From: Gimesia sp.
GTDB lineage: Bacteria > Planctomycetota > Planctomycetia > Planctomycetales > Planctomycetaceae
Assembly (NCBI RefSeq): GCF_040219335.1
Contig: NZ_JAVJSQ010000034.1
Span: forward strand, 1-64,000
Reading direction: 5' to 3'
DNA: 64,000 nt
Shown here in pieces: positions 16,628-25,684 of this stretch. Within the stretch, counting starts at the first letter, position 1, and each line of letters opens with the position of its first letter. Position numbers and translations under genes: made by a program. Below the pieces are notes generated by a model that did not search any database, was not told where the DNA came from, and worked only from the letters and a program-made list of their open reading frames with translations.

Positions 16628-17131
16628 ATGGGAATCCAACCCAGCATCTACCCCATCCAGCACATCGGCACCGGCCTGCTGGCCGTCATGCCCAAGCCTG
16701 CGAGTGGCGAATGGATCGAAGACGAATTCGCCAGCATCGCCCGTTGGGGGATTACGCATATCGTCTCCCTGCTGGAAGAGGCAGAAGCCGCGGACGTCGG
16801 CCTCGCACAGGAACGCGAACTGGCCGGAAAAAACGGGATGCAGTTCACCTCGTTTCCGATCCCCGACCGCTGCTTGCCTGCAGACAGCGCTGATTTCGTC
16901 CGGCTGACAAAATCACTTTACGCAGGTATTCACTCAGGCAGCCAGACCGTCGTGCATTGTCGAGCAGGCATTGGTCGCGCAGGCATGCTGGCTGCCGGCA
17001 TTCTGATTCAACATGGTCTCTCCGCAGAACAGGCGTTCGAATTCGTCTCCCAACAACGGCGCGTCCCCGTTCCCGATACTCCAGAACAATTTAACTGGAT
17101 CTGCCAGTTGCAGACACAGATCAGAGAATAG
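16628..17131 (+). CDS. Dual-specificity / tyrosine protein phosphatase family protein
   Basis: 167 residues. The cysteine-phosphatase P-loop is HCRAGIGRAG (HCX5R) near residue 109, with a candidate general-acid aspartate in FPIPDRCLP near residue 80. Length and layout match small DSP-like bacterial phosphatases. No signal peptide is present, so it acts in the cytoplasm. Downstream by only 8 bp is the lipoprotein gene 17140-17883, and 41 bp upstream is a small membrane protein. Substrates could be phosphotyrosine, phosphoserine/threonine or phosphoinositide-like; the sequence does not tell. GAGGA lies 10-12 bases before the ATG. Confidence 0.85.
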   Translation: MGIQPSIYPIQHIGTGLLAVMPKPASGEWIEDEFASIARWGITHIVSLLEEAEAADVGLAQERELAGKNGMQFTSFPIPDRCLPADSADFVRLTKSLYAGIHSGSQTVVHCRAGIGRAGMLAAGILIQHGLSAEQAFEFVSQQRRVPVPDTPEQFNWICQLQTQIRE

Positions 17132-17139
17132 AGTCACCA

Positions 17140-17883
17140 ATGATGAACCACAATTGGAAAACACTGCTTCTACTCACCTGCCTGCCCGTCGGTTGTGGTG
17201 AGAACACCAATACCAAAGTCCCACCGCAAGCGACAGTAGAGCCGACTCAGCCAGTTCAGGCAAAACCGTCGGCGCGGGAAACCTCCGCACTACTGGATCA
17301 GAGCGTGCTTGGCGAGATCGACTGGCTGGTCCGTGCCGGCTTTTATGACAAGGCTGACCTGATGCGCATCATCTGCGATGAAATTTACTACGATTCCAAC
17401 CTGGACGCTGACCAGGTCTCAGCCGCCATCGATAAGCGGATCAAAGCATGGATGCAGACACAGAAAACCTGGCCCAAGGTCACCGACTGTGACAAGCTGG
17501 ATCAGGTCTTCGCAAAACTGAACGAGCGGGGCATCATCGCCCTGCAGAACGCCGGCAACACACAGTCCGACGGTTACGAAATCTTCGAAGATACTCTCAA
17601 GGAGCATCCCCAGCCCACTAGCGTCATCGGTTACTGCTTTTATCACAATCAGGATCTGGAACGGGTGGTTGACGGCGATGATCTTTATCTGGCGTTTGGG
17701 CCAGTCAAAGCAGAGGACGAAAAGTCCAGAGGACCGGAAATCGGAAAAATCATCCAGCAGGAACTGGAGCAGGCTGGTCTGAAGGTCAAATGGGACGGAA
17801 CTTTCAACGAACGCATCCGCGTCACTGATATGGCCTGGCAGAAACGCAACCCGGCTTGCAAACCCATTGATTTTGACATCTGA
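17140..17883 (+). CDS. Lipoprotein with DUF6891-like domain
   Basis: 247 residues. The N-terminus (MNHNWKTLLLLTCLPVGCGE) is a lipoprotein signal with lipobox LPVGC, followed by a Pro/Thr/Gln-rich linker to about residue 45. The body (about 50-247) has the pattern LGEIDWLVRAGFYD..L..IICDEIY and later GYCFYHNQDLERVV, with LYLAFGPV..EDEKS and KWDGTFNERI. This resembles the DUF6891 family of unknown function. I recognise the layout but have not confirmed it by search. It is 8 bp after the phosphatase stop and so translationally close to it. Confidence 0.65.
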   Translation: MMNHNWKTLLLLTCLPVGCGENTNTKVPPQATVEPTQPVQAKPSARETSALLDQSVLGEIDWLVRAGFYDKADLMRIICDEIYYDSNLDADQVSAAIDKRIKAWMQTQKTWPKVTDCDKLDQVFAKLNERGIIALQNAGNTQSDGYEIFEDTLKEHPQPTSVIGYCFYHNQDLERVVDGDDLYLAFGPVKAEDEKSRGPEIGKIIQQELEQAGLKVKWDGTFNERIRVTDMAWQKRNPACKPIDFDI

Positions 17884-18018
17884 ATCAATTTTGTCAGATT
17901 CTGATATTTTCCGCGCCCTCTTATCGTATTTTTCGCGTCCCGTTGACTGGAAAAAGCAGCCGAAACTCTATAACATACCTGCTTCCCTGTGAGGCTGAGA
18001 TTTTCAGCCCCATTTTCC

Positions 18019-18049
18019 TTGAGATTCCTTCGACATAAGTCGATACAAT
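18019..18049 (+). promoter_or_regulatory. Possible sigma-70 type promoter of tRNA-Leu
   Basis: TTGAGA at 18019-18024 and TACAAT at 18044-18049, separated by 19 nt, lie 20 nt upstream of the tRNA. The spacing is longer than the optimum of 17, so this is a tentative call. Confidence 0.35.
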
Positions 18050-18068
18050 CACAAGGGATACACCACAG

Positions 18069-18153
18069 GCCCAAGTGGCGGAACTGGCAGACGCGCTAGA
18101 TTCAGGTTCTAGTGTCCGTAAAGGACGTGGAGGTTCGAATCCTCTCTTGGGCA
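18069..18153 (+). tRNA. tRNA-Leu (anticodon CAG)
   Basis: The acceptor stem GCCCAAG pairs with CTTGGGC. The anticodon stem CTAGA/TCTAG encloses loop TTCAGGT, giving anticodon CAG. A long variable arm follows, as expected for a class II leucine tRNA, and the T arm carries GGTTCGAATCC. The gene is followed by ACC then T, so the full 3' CCA is not encoded and must be added enzymatically. It decodes CUG, a codon used heavily in this window. It stands alone and has its own terminator downstream. Confidence 0.96.
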
Positions 18154-18166
18154 CCTTAATTTAAAA

Positions 18167-18197
18167 GGACTTACGACGTTGTCGTGAGTCCTTTTTT
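18167..18197 (+). terminator. Rho-independent terminator of tRNA-Leu
   Basis: An 11-bp stem (GGACTTACGAC with GTCGTGAGTCC, one mismatch) with a GTT loop is followed directly by six T's. It sits 14 nt after the tRNA. Confidence 0.85.
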
Positions 18198-18440
18198 CAT
18201 TTCCCACCTCCCCATCAGCCACAACAGCACTTCACTCCCGCCGACGTACAGTCATCATCAACCCGGGTTCTCACCGCCTCTGCCTCAAAAAACGGCATTT
18301 CCGAGAAAGACCTCCTGTTTTTAGAGCTTGCACCGGCCAGCGTCGTTTCAACCCGCCCCGAACGAAAAATACCTAAGCTGATTTTGGTATTGATTATAGC
18401 GTCACATGCATTCTTAACTGACAGACCAGGCCTCAGACTC

Positions 18441-18456
18441 TGGCACACCGCTTGCT
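18441..18456 (+). promoter_or_regulatory. Sigma-54 (RpoN) promoter of the DUF1559 gene
   Basis: TGGCACACCGCTTGCT matches the -24/-12 consensus TGGCAC-N5-TTGCW at every specified position. Transcription should start near 18467, leaving a leader of about 50 nt with GAGGAG six bases before the GTG start. A perfect 18-nt palindrome (18453-18470) overlaps the -12 element and start point. An enhancer-binding activator would be needed; its site is not identified. Confidence 0.8.
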
Positions 18457-18470
18457 TCATATATGAAGCA
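18453..18470. promoter_or_regulatory. Perfect 18-nt palindrome overlapping the sigma-54 -12 box
   Basis: TGCTTCATATATGAAGCA is self-complementary over its whole length. It covers the -12 element and the predicted transcription start of the DUF1559 gene. It could be a repressor site or form the very 5' end of the mRNA as a hairpin. Confidence 0.5.
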
Positions 18471-18516
18471 TTCTTTTAATTTCGTGTTTGTTCATCCCTG
18501 ATTTGAGGAGATCAAT

Positions 18517-19488
<972 letters not shown>

Positions 19489-19531
19489 TCCCGGGCTGAT
19501 CTCCGCCTGATACTTGAATCGCTGAAACTCG

Positions 19532-19577
19532 AACGACTGCAGTGGAATAATGCTGTTCTTACTGCAGTCGTTTTTTT
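19532..19577 (+). terminator. Intrinsic terminator of the DUF1559 gene
   Basis: AACGACTGCAGT pairs with ACTGCAGTCGTT across a 17-nt loop and is followed by seven T's. It starts 44 nt after the stop codon. Confidence 0.8.
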
Positions 19578-19597
19578 CGTAGTGTCATCTATCAATA

Positions 19598-19633
19598 GAA
19601 AAACCCCTGACCGGGAAGATCCCGGTCAGGGGT
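19598..19633 (-). terminator. Intrinsic terminator of the Tyr/Asn/Arg-rich protein gene
   Basis: A perfect 13-bp stem (ACCCCTGACCGGG with its complement, 5-nt loop) is followed on the minus strand by a run of five T's. It lies just after the stop of the minus-strand gene at 19675. Confidence 0.85.
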
Positions 19634-19674
19634 GTGCTGGTTTGGTTTACCTGTTTAATTCCCGCCACAGTCGC

Positions 19675-20127
19675 TTAGCGACGGTAACGCCAGTCGCTGT
19701 TACTCAGACGATTCAGGTTATACAGATCCGAATCGTACGTACCACAGTCATACCGGTCATAGTGATCATAGTTATTCAGATTGGCTTTGAACGTGTTATA
19801 GTTCGTACGACTTCGGTAGTTGACGTCGTTAAACAGAGGCCGGTTCGAATAGGTGCTGTACAGGCTGTTGAGCCGATCGGTCAGCGATGAATTGTACGGA
19901 GCAGTTGTCCGGTAACGATCCAGGTAATCCCGATCATTGGCTCGATAGTACGAGTCATTATACCTCCGGTCATACCGGCTGGCTGAGTAATCGTAGCGAG
20001 TATTGTTGTTGGACTTCGAGTTGTAATAGCTGCTGGTACCACAGAAAGGTTCTGCAGCAAAAGTGACATTACTTACGAAAGTCAAAACGGCCAGTGCAGC
20101 GAATGCGATTGCGAATTTTTTCATCAT
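19675..20127 (-). CDS. Small secreted Tyr/Asn/Arg/Ser-rich protein, unknown function
   Basis: 150 residues. A clear signal peptide (MKKFAIAFAALAVLTFVSNVTFA) is followed by a low-complexity mature part extremely rich in Tyr, Asn, Arg, Asp and Ser, with recurrent YDxRY, YNxS and RYDRY-like units and only two cysteines. No family recognised. The composition suggests a matrix, adhesive or wall-associated protein, possibly cross-linked through tyrosines; this is inference. Two consecutive ATGs exist; the second (20124) has better spacing from AGGAG. A near-consensus sigma-54 promoter lies upstream and a strong terminator downstream, so it is transcribed alone and convergent with the DUF1559 gene. 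Confidence 0.8.
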   Translation of the reverse strand: MMKKFAIAFAALAVLTFVSNVTFAAEPFCGTSSYYNSKSNNNTRYDYSASRYDRRYNDSYYRANDRDYLDRYRTTAPYNSSLTDRLNSLYSTYSNRPLFNDVNYRSRTNYNTFKANLNNYDHYDRYDCGTYDSDLYNLNRLSNSDWRYRR

Positions 20128-20190
20128 TATCTCCTTTAATGTTGGGTTGTTTTAAAAGTGGCTAACTTTTTGTTGATGAAAGAATACTAA

Positions 20191-20206
20191 TGCACTCGCC
20201 GTGCCA
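20191..20206 (-). promoter_or_regulatory. Sigma-54-like promoter of the Tyr-rich protein gene
   Basis: On the minus strand the sequence reads TGGCACGGCGAGTGCA, matching TGGCACG-N4-TTGCW with one mismatch (G for the first T of the -12 box). GG and GC are at the required 10-nt spacing. Transcription would start near 20180, giving a leader of about 55 nt with AGGAG before the start. Confidence 0.65.
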
Positions 20207-20386
20207 AACATTCTGCGATTACCCTTATGTCATTTATCTATATAGACTTATAATTTTTAGACACATCATTTCAACCACACACAAGTGTGTCATTATTGCA
20301 ATACATGGGAATATATTACAATCTTTTTGACAACACGTTAATTTGCCATGCATGTGATATTGATGGCGCCGGCCCGGAGAGAGAAA

Positions 20387-20772
<386 letters not shown>

Positions 20773-20781
20773 AAACAGTCC

Positions 20782-20787
20782 AGTATA
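20782..20787 (-). promoter_or_regulatory. -10 element of rnpB
   Basis: TATACT on the minus strand, nine bases before the mature 5' end of RNase P RNA. No strong -35 box is visible at 17 nt; a weak TTCAAG sits at 14 nt. Confidence 0.4.
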
Positions 20788-20845
20788 AAGTAAGTGGAAC
20801 CCTTGAACTATCCCCAATTTCTGACTTTTCTAAAGAGATTGACTT

Positions 20846-20851
20846 TATAAT
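20846..20851 (+). promoter_or_regulatory. -10 element upstream of the FHA gene
   Basis: A perfect TATAAT about 90 bases before the FHA start. A partial -35 (CTGACT) lies about 19 bases further upstream. It is back to back with the rnpB promoter. Confidence 0.4.
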
Positions 20852-20938
20852 GTGTGGCCAGCGGTATAGATTAATATCGAGCGGGCAATACATGAAATTC
20901 TGGTAATTAACAGCTAATAGAGGTACCAGGTATACGTT

Positions 20939-21445
20939 ATGTTAGGTGAACTCAACCCCTGTGGAGGGGGCGATCCCATCCCGTTGCTTTCTGAAGTTCT
21001 GCTCGTGGGCCGCCGCAGCAAATGCGACATCACGCTGCAGTTCCCCAATGTCTCTTCGCATCATTGCCAGCTGGAATTCATTAACGGCTACTGGCGCATT
21101 CGTGATATGAACAGCCGTAACGGCATCAAAGTCAACGGCCAGCGCTGCGACATGAAGTGGCTCCTGCCCGGCGACAAAGTTGCGATCGCCAAGCATGAAT
21201 ACGAAATCAACTACACTCCGCAGTCCGATGAACCGCCGCCGGAAGAAGAGAATCCGTTCGAAATGAGCCTGATGGAAAAAGCAGGGCTGGTCAAACCGGA
21301 GCGCCGTCCGGAACGACCCATGGCCCCGCCGGCCCGGGCACCCAAAAAGATCGAACTTCCGGATGACGAGTCTAAAATGACCGACGATGAACTGGGGCTC
21401 AAATTCCTGACCGACCCGGATGACGATCAGGAAGACGCATCATGA
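20939..21445 (+). CDS. FHA-domain protein
   Basis: 168 residues. Residues 20-90 form a forkhead-associated domain, which binds phosphothreonine peptides: VGRRSKCDITL, SSHHCQLEF (SxxH), and MNSRNGIKVNG (the N-G-x-x-V/I-NG core). The C-terminal 75 residues are Pro/Glu/Asp-rich and probably disordered. No signal peptide, so cytoplasmic. Its stop lies 34 bp before the preferred rsgA start, or overlaps it if the longer rsgA form is used, so they form an operon. This suggests a regulatory link between Ser/Thr phosphorylation and ribosome maturation, which is inference. Confidence 0.88.
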   Translation: MLGELNPCGGGDPIPLLSEVLLVGRRSKCDITLQFPNVSSHHCQLEFINGYWRIRDMNSRNGIKVNGQRCDMKWLLPGDKVAIAKHEYEINYTPQSDEPPPEEENPFEMSLMEKAGLVKPERRPERPMAPPARAPKKIELPDDESKMTDDELGLKFLTDPDDDQEDAS

Positions 21446-21479
21446 ACGTATTTCAGACGGCGCGGGAGCCGAAACCGTA

Positions 21480-22634
21480 GTGGCGAAGAAAAAAGGCAAA
21501 AAGATCCGGGTCGCATTCAAAAAGAATCGTCAGAAGAAGGTCCGGAAAAACAAACTCTCCAGCCACCAGGTGGATGAACACGTCGACTCGCAGTACATGG
21601 ATGCCAGCGAGCGTCTCACCGGCAAAGGGGATTTAACCCGCCATCGCACCGTCATGGGAGTCGAACAGGAGACCGAGGACGGCACCGAGATTGTCATCGA
21701 TATCGATGAGTCCAACTGCCTGCCCGGCCGTGTGATTCGCGCCCAGGGCCTCAACTCCGTCGTCCAGACCGCAGACGGCAACCGTTATGAATGCACCGTG
21801 CGACGCCTGGTGCGAACCATGTCCCGCGATGACCGCAATGCCGTTGTCGCCGGCGACCATGTTTTGATTCGACCCGAAGGGGATGAGTACCAGGCCGTCA
21901 TCGAACGGGTCGAGCCCCGTCGCTCGTACCTCTCGCGGGGCAGTAAACGTCGCGAACACATCCTGGTCAGCAACATCGACCAGGCCGTGATCGTCGTCTC
22001 CGCCGATGATCCCCCGCTCAAGCCCTCACTCATCGACCGCTTTCTGATCAGTTCGGAAAAAGGCAACATCCACTCCATCATCTGCATCAATAAAATCGAC
22101 CTGGTCGATCCCATTGAACTGCAGCCGCAGATCGGCGTCTATGCGCAGCTGGGTTATGACATCGTCTTAACCAGCGTGGTCGCAGGCACCGGCATTCCGC
22201 GACTCCGCTCCCTGCTGAAAGGGAAACAATCCGTCTTCTCCGGGCAGAGTGGGGTCGGCAAGTCTTCGCTGCTCAATCAGATCGACAGCCGCCTTTCTCT
22301 GGAGACCGCCGAGATCAGCCAGGAGAACCGTAAAGGAAAACACACGACGCGCTCTGCTGTCCTCCTGGAAATCGCCACCGGAGGCTGGGTCGTCGACACC
22401 CCCGGCATTCGTCAGCTCCAGCTCTGGGATGTGAGCCCCGAAGAGGTCGAAGGCTTCTTTCGCGAATTCCACGCCTTCGTGCCCCAGTGCCGCTTTCCCG
22501 ACTGCTCGCACACCCACGAAGACAACTGCGGCATCAAACGCGCGGTCCACAACGACTTCATCTCCCGCCAACGCTATCAGAGCTATCTGAAAATCATCGC
22601 CGGTGACGACCCCCGACCTGTCTACCACCAGTAG
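21480..22634 (+). CDS. rsgA: Ribosome small-subunit-dependent GTPase A
   Basis: Late 30S assembly factor with GTPase activity. 384 residues from the GTG at 21480, giving a basic start (MAKKKGKKIRVAFKKNR) like other planctomycete homologues; an ATG at 21420 would add 20 atypical residues and overlap the FHA gene. An OB-fold region comes first, then a circularly permuted GTPase with G4 (INKID) before G1 (GQSGVGKSS) and G3 (DTPGI). The C-terminal zinc motif CRFPDCSHTHEDNC is complete. Length is somewhat above the usual 290-350 because of the Lys-rich head, which may contact rRNA. All catalytic motifs are intact. Confidence 0.93.
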   Translation: MAKKKGKKIRVAFKKNRQKKVRKNKLSSHQVDEHVDSQYMDASERLTGKGDLTRHRTVMGVEQETEDGTEIVIDIDESNCLPGRVIRAQGLNSVVQTADGNRYECTVRRLVRTMSRDDRNAVVAGDHVLIRPEGDEYQAVIERVEPRRSYLSRGSKRREHILVSNIDQAVIVVSADDPPLKPSLIDRFLISSEKGNIHSIICINKIDLVDPIELQPQIGVYAQLGYDIVLTSVVAGTGIPRLRSLLKGKQSVFSGQSGVGKSSLLNQIDSRLSLETAEISQENRKGKHTTRSAVLLEIATGGWVVDTPGIRQLQLWDVSPEEVEGFFREFHAFVPQCRFPDCSHTHEDNCGIKRAVHNDFISRQRYQSYLKIIAGDDPRPVYHQ

Positions 22635-22807
22635 TGCATGACCTCTCCTCGACGGATCTGGGCACATTTTCTTAAGCCCCGCAGTTGATCCTCTCCCACG
22701 AGTTGCTTAGACTCGATGGGGCCTTTATTAGGTTCATTAATGATCTATTCGCGTCCGCGCGATCTCGACCTCCTGCCTGTATCGATCCCGCATTGAAAGC
22801 CGTCACC

Positions 22808-24253
22808 ATGAAACTCAGAACCTGCGTTACCATCTGCCTGGCCCTGTTCGTCCTCTCGGGACTCTGCCTGTTACCCGCCACCGATTCCAGCCAGCTGTTG
22901 AGCCAGGAACCGGCGGCCAAAGCTCCCGCAACCGGCATGAAGACCGTCCTGGACTACGGTGCGAAAGGGGATGGCCAGACCGACGATACCACCGCCATCC
23001 AGCAGATGGTCGACGCGTCGGTCGGTTCACTCCGCTTTCCCCGCGGACAGTATCGGTTGACGAAACCCATCGTGATCGATCTGACCAAAGTCGGTCCAAC
23101 CTCCATTTCCGGTGACGGCACCGCCACGATCCTGATGGAAGGCGCCGGTCCCGCATTCAAGTTCATCGGCACCCACAACGGCACCGCGAGTCCTAAAACA
23201 TTTCAGCCCGTCGTCTGGGAAAAGGAACGCAGCCCCATGGTGGACGGCATCGAGATCGTCGGCAAACATCCGGAAGCGATCGGCGTCCAGGCAATCAAAA
23301 CCATGCAGATCACGATCACCCGCCTGGTCGTCCGCAAAGCGCTGCATGGCATTCACCTGACCGAACGCAACCGGAACGTCGCCATCGACGACTGCCACCT
23401 CTACGAAAACGAAGGGGTCGGCATCTACCTCGAAAAGCTGAACCTGCACCAGGTCAACATTTCCGATTCACACATCAGCTATAATAAGCAGGGCGGGATC
23501 GTCGTTCGCGAAAGTGAAATCCGTAATATCCAGATCGGTAACTGCGACATTGAAGGCAACATGGGCGAAAAGACACCACCCACTGCCAATATCCTGTTCG
23601 ACATTTCGCAAGGATCACTGCGGGAAGGCGCGATCTTCGGCTGCACCATTCAGCACACGAACAACGCTCCCAACTCCGCGAACATTCGTTTCATCGGCAA
23701 CGGTCCTGAAGACCCCCGCAAGGTTGGCAACTTCGCGATCGCGGACAACTCCATGAGCGATGTCGCCACCAACATTCATCTGCAGCACGCCCGGGGCATC
23801 ACGATCACCGGTAACACGCTCTGGCAGGCCTACGAACATAACCTGCTGGTCGAAGACTGTGCGCACATTGTTCTCGGCTCGAATCTCATGGACCGCAATC
23901 CCGATTACCGTGCCAAAACGAAAGATGCAAATGTCTTCAAAGACTGCACCGACTGCACACTCAACGCCCTGAATATCCTGGCGACCCGCGGCGTCCCCGC
24001 CGGGCTGATCCTCGAAAACTGCGCGCGAATGAATGTCACCAACTGCACCATCCGTCGCTGCCAGAACGGGGGCATCCTGCTGCAGAATGTGAAACAGTCT
24101 CGCGTCTCTGACTGCCTGATTACCGAAGGCGAAAAGAACTTCGCGATCCGCGTTTCAGGAGGCCAGGAGATTCAGATCACCGACAACCTCGTCTCCGGCG
24201 ACATCGACGTCGGACCGGGTACAGAAGTCTCCAACACCATGACCGTGTATTAA
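22808..24253 (+). CDS. Secreted right-handed parallel beta-helix protein (pectate-lyase-3-like)
   Basis: 481 residues from ATG 22808, which starts a signal peptide (MKLRTCVTICLALFVLSGLC); the longer reading is unlikely. The N-terminal LDYGAKGDGQTDDTTAIQQM is the hallmark of pectate lyase superfamily 3 domains. It is followed by many PbH1-type repeats rich in I-x-I-x-x-N (for example ITITGNTLW, MNVTNCTIR, IQITDNLV). The fold suggests a polysaccharide lyase, hydrolase or adhesin; catalytic residues cannot be fixed from sequence. It follows rsgA by 173 bp. It is convergent with the AI-2E family gene, with no visible terminator between. Confidence 0.82.
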   Translation: MKLRTCVTICLALFVLSGLCLLPATDSSQLLSQEPAAKAPATGMKTVLDYGAKGDGQTDDTTAIQQMVDASVGSLRFPRGQYRLTKPIVIDLTKVGPTSISGDGTATILMEGAGPAFKFIGTHNGTASPKTFQPVVWEKERSPMVDGIEIVGKHPEAIGVQAIKTMQITITRLVVRKALHGIHLTERNRNVAIDDCHLYENEGVGIYLEKLNLHQVNISDSHISYNKQGGIVVRESEIRNIQIGNCDIEGNMGEKTPPTANILFDISQGSLREGAIFGCTIQHTNNAPNSANIRFIGNGPEDPRKVGNFAIADNSMSDVATNIHLQHARGITITGNTLWQAYEHNLLVEDCAHIVLGSNLMDRNPDYRAKTKDANVFKDCTDCTLNALNILATRGVPAGLILENCARMNVTNCTIRRCQNGGILLQNVKQSRVSDCLITEGEKNFAIRVSGGQEIQITDNLVSGDIDVGPGTEVSNTMTVY

Positions 24254-24300
24254 TCACGGCATTACGTCGATACGAAATGAGTCAGCAGGGAACCGATCGG

Positions 24301-25548
24301 TTACGCGACTGTCGTCGACTCGCCGGGCAAGATTCCGGCGAGCAGGTTCCCTGCGGTCTGCCCCGATTCGAACCGCATGAGCACGATGCGAATTCCGGCA
24401 GTGATCGGCACGGCCAGAATCGCTCCGATGGGTCCCCAGAGCAACGTCCAGAAGGACAAGGCCAGCAGAACGGTCACCGGATGCAGTTGCAGGCCTTCGC
24501 CCATGATCTTAGGTTCAATGCCGTTACCGATCGCCATCTGAATCCCGCCGGGAATCAGAATCACACCGGCAATCGTCCAGGGACTGTCGGAGAACTGCGC
24601 CACCGCCACGGGAATCGGCAGTAAAGTGGCGATCAGTGAACCCACTGAAGGAATGAAGTTCAGCAGGAAGGTCAGAATCGCGAACACCAGCGCCAGTTCC
24701 AGTCCGAACAGCGAGAGCGTCACTCCCACCAGGATCCCCGTCACCAGCGAGATGATCAGCTTGGTAGTAATATAACTGCGGATTTTCTGTTCGATCTCGA
24801 AATAGAGCTTATTCTTGACGACGGCCTGTGGATCACGGCCCGCCAGCAGGAAGATCACAAAAATCGCTACAAAGAAAGAGGTCGTCGTGAAACTGAGAGC
24901 CGCTTGCATCGTGCTGAAGGCGACCTCCTTCAGGGACTGTTTCATGTAGGCTGTGGTCTGTTTCTGTAACTCATTCAGGTCCACGCCCATTTTCTCAAAC
25001 CAGCCGGTTGGAGGCTTCTGCGCTTCGACCGGTGCCACGCTGATCGCAGGTCCGTCAGGAGCCGTGGGTGTCACAGGAGCAGTCGGCGCTTCGGCAGTAG
25101 TCGGACGTTCTGCAACAGCCGGTTCCGCTTCAGCTGCCGAATCCTCGCTGGACTCCTCAGCCGCTTCCGGCTTGGGCTCGCCGAGTTCCTTCGCCGTATC
25201 GAATGTGGAACCGATAAAAATTCCCAGCTTCTCGCTGTACTGCGTCTCCGCTTTCGCAATCACCTGTTGCGTCGAGTAAACCAGAACCAGGCAGAGTAGA
25301 AAACCGACAGACAGTACCAGCAACAGCGTGGCGGAGATCGCGACAATATGTGGCATTTTCCACCTCAGGACCAGCAGGTCGACGATCGGCGTCACGATCG
25401 TCACGATAAAAATGGCAATCACAAATGGGATCAACACGGCTTTGGTAATATAAAACACAAAGGCCAGGGCAATGACTGACAGCAACATCAGACAGCCCGT
25501 GATCACTTTGGCCTGCTCATCCGAAGGTTGCAGAGAATTCGTCGACAT
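24301..25548 (-). CDS. AI-2E family transporter (PerM/YdiK/TqsA type permease)
   Basis: 415 residues. The usual eight helices are visible, with N-terminal IALAFVFYITKAVLIPFVIA, the mid-protein TSFFVAIFVIFLLAGRDP, and the conserved FLLNFIPSVGSLIATLLPIPVA near residue 300. The family includes autoinducer-2 exporters and Na+(Li+)/H+ antiporters, so substrate is uncertain. A Pro/Ala/Glu-rich insertion of about 55 residues (about 115-170) sits between the third helix and the rest, outside the family norm. The gene is alone on its strand. Confidence 0.85.
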   Translation of the reverse strand: MSTNSLQPSDEQAKVITGCLMLLSVIALAFVFYITKAVLIPFVIAIFIVTIVTPIVDLLVLRWKMPHIVAISATLLLVLSVGFLLCLVLVYSTQQVIAKAETQYSEKLGIFIGSTFDTAKELGEPKPEAAEESSEDSAAEAEPAVAERPTTAEAPTAPVTPTAPDGPAISVAPVEAQKPPTGWFEKMGVDLNELQKQTTAYMKQSLKEVAFSTMQAALSFTTTSFFVAIFVIFLLAGRDPQAVVKNKLYFEIEQKIRSYITTKLIISLVTGILVGVTLSLFGLELALVFAILTFLLNFIPSVGSLIATLLPIPVAVAQFSDSPWTIAGVILIPGGIQMAIGNGIEPKIMGEGLQLHPVTVLLALSFWTLLWGPIGAILAVPITAGIRIVLMRFESGQTAGNLLAGILPGESTTVA

Positions 25549-25684
25549 GGCGGAAGCCCTTTACGGAGTGGTGCATTGAGTTCCTGTAGCTCCGGGAAAC
25601 AACGTACTGAGGCTGTACGCAGTTTCCCCGATGGTATGCGCACCATACTCATAAACCTTGACGTTGCAAAGAGAAAAAGCGGTA

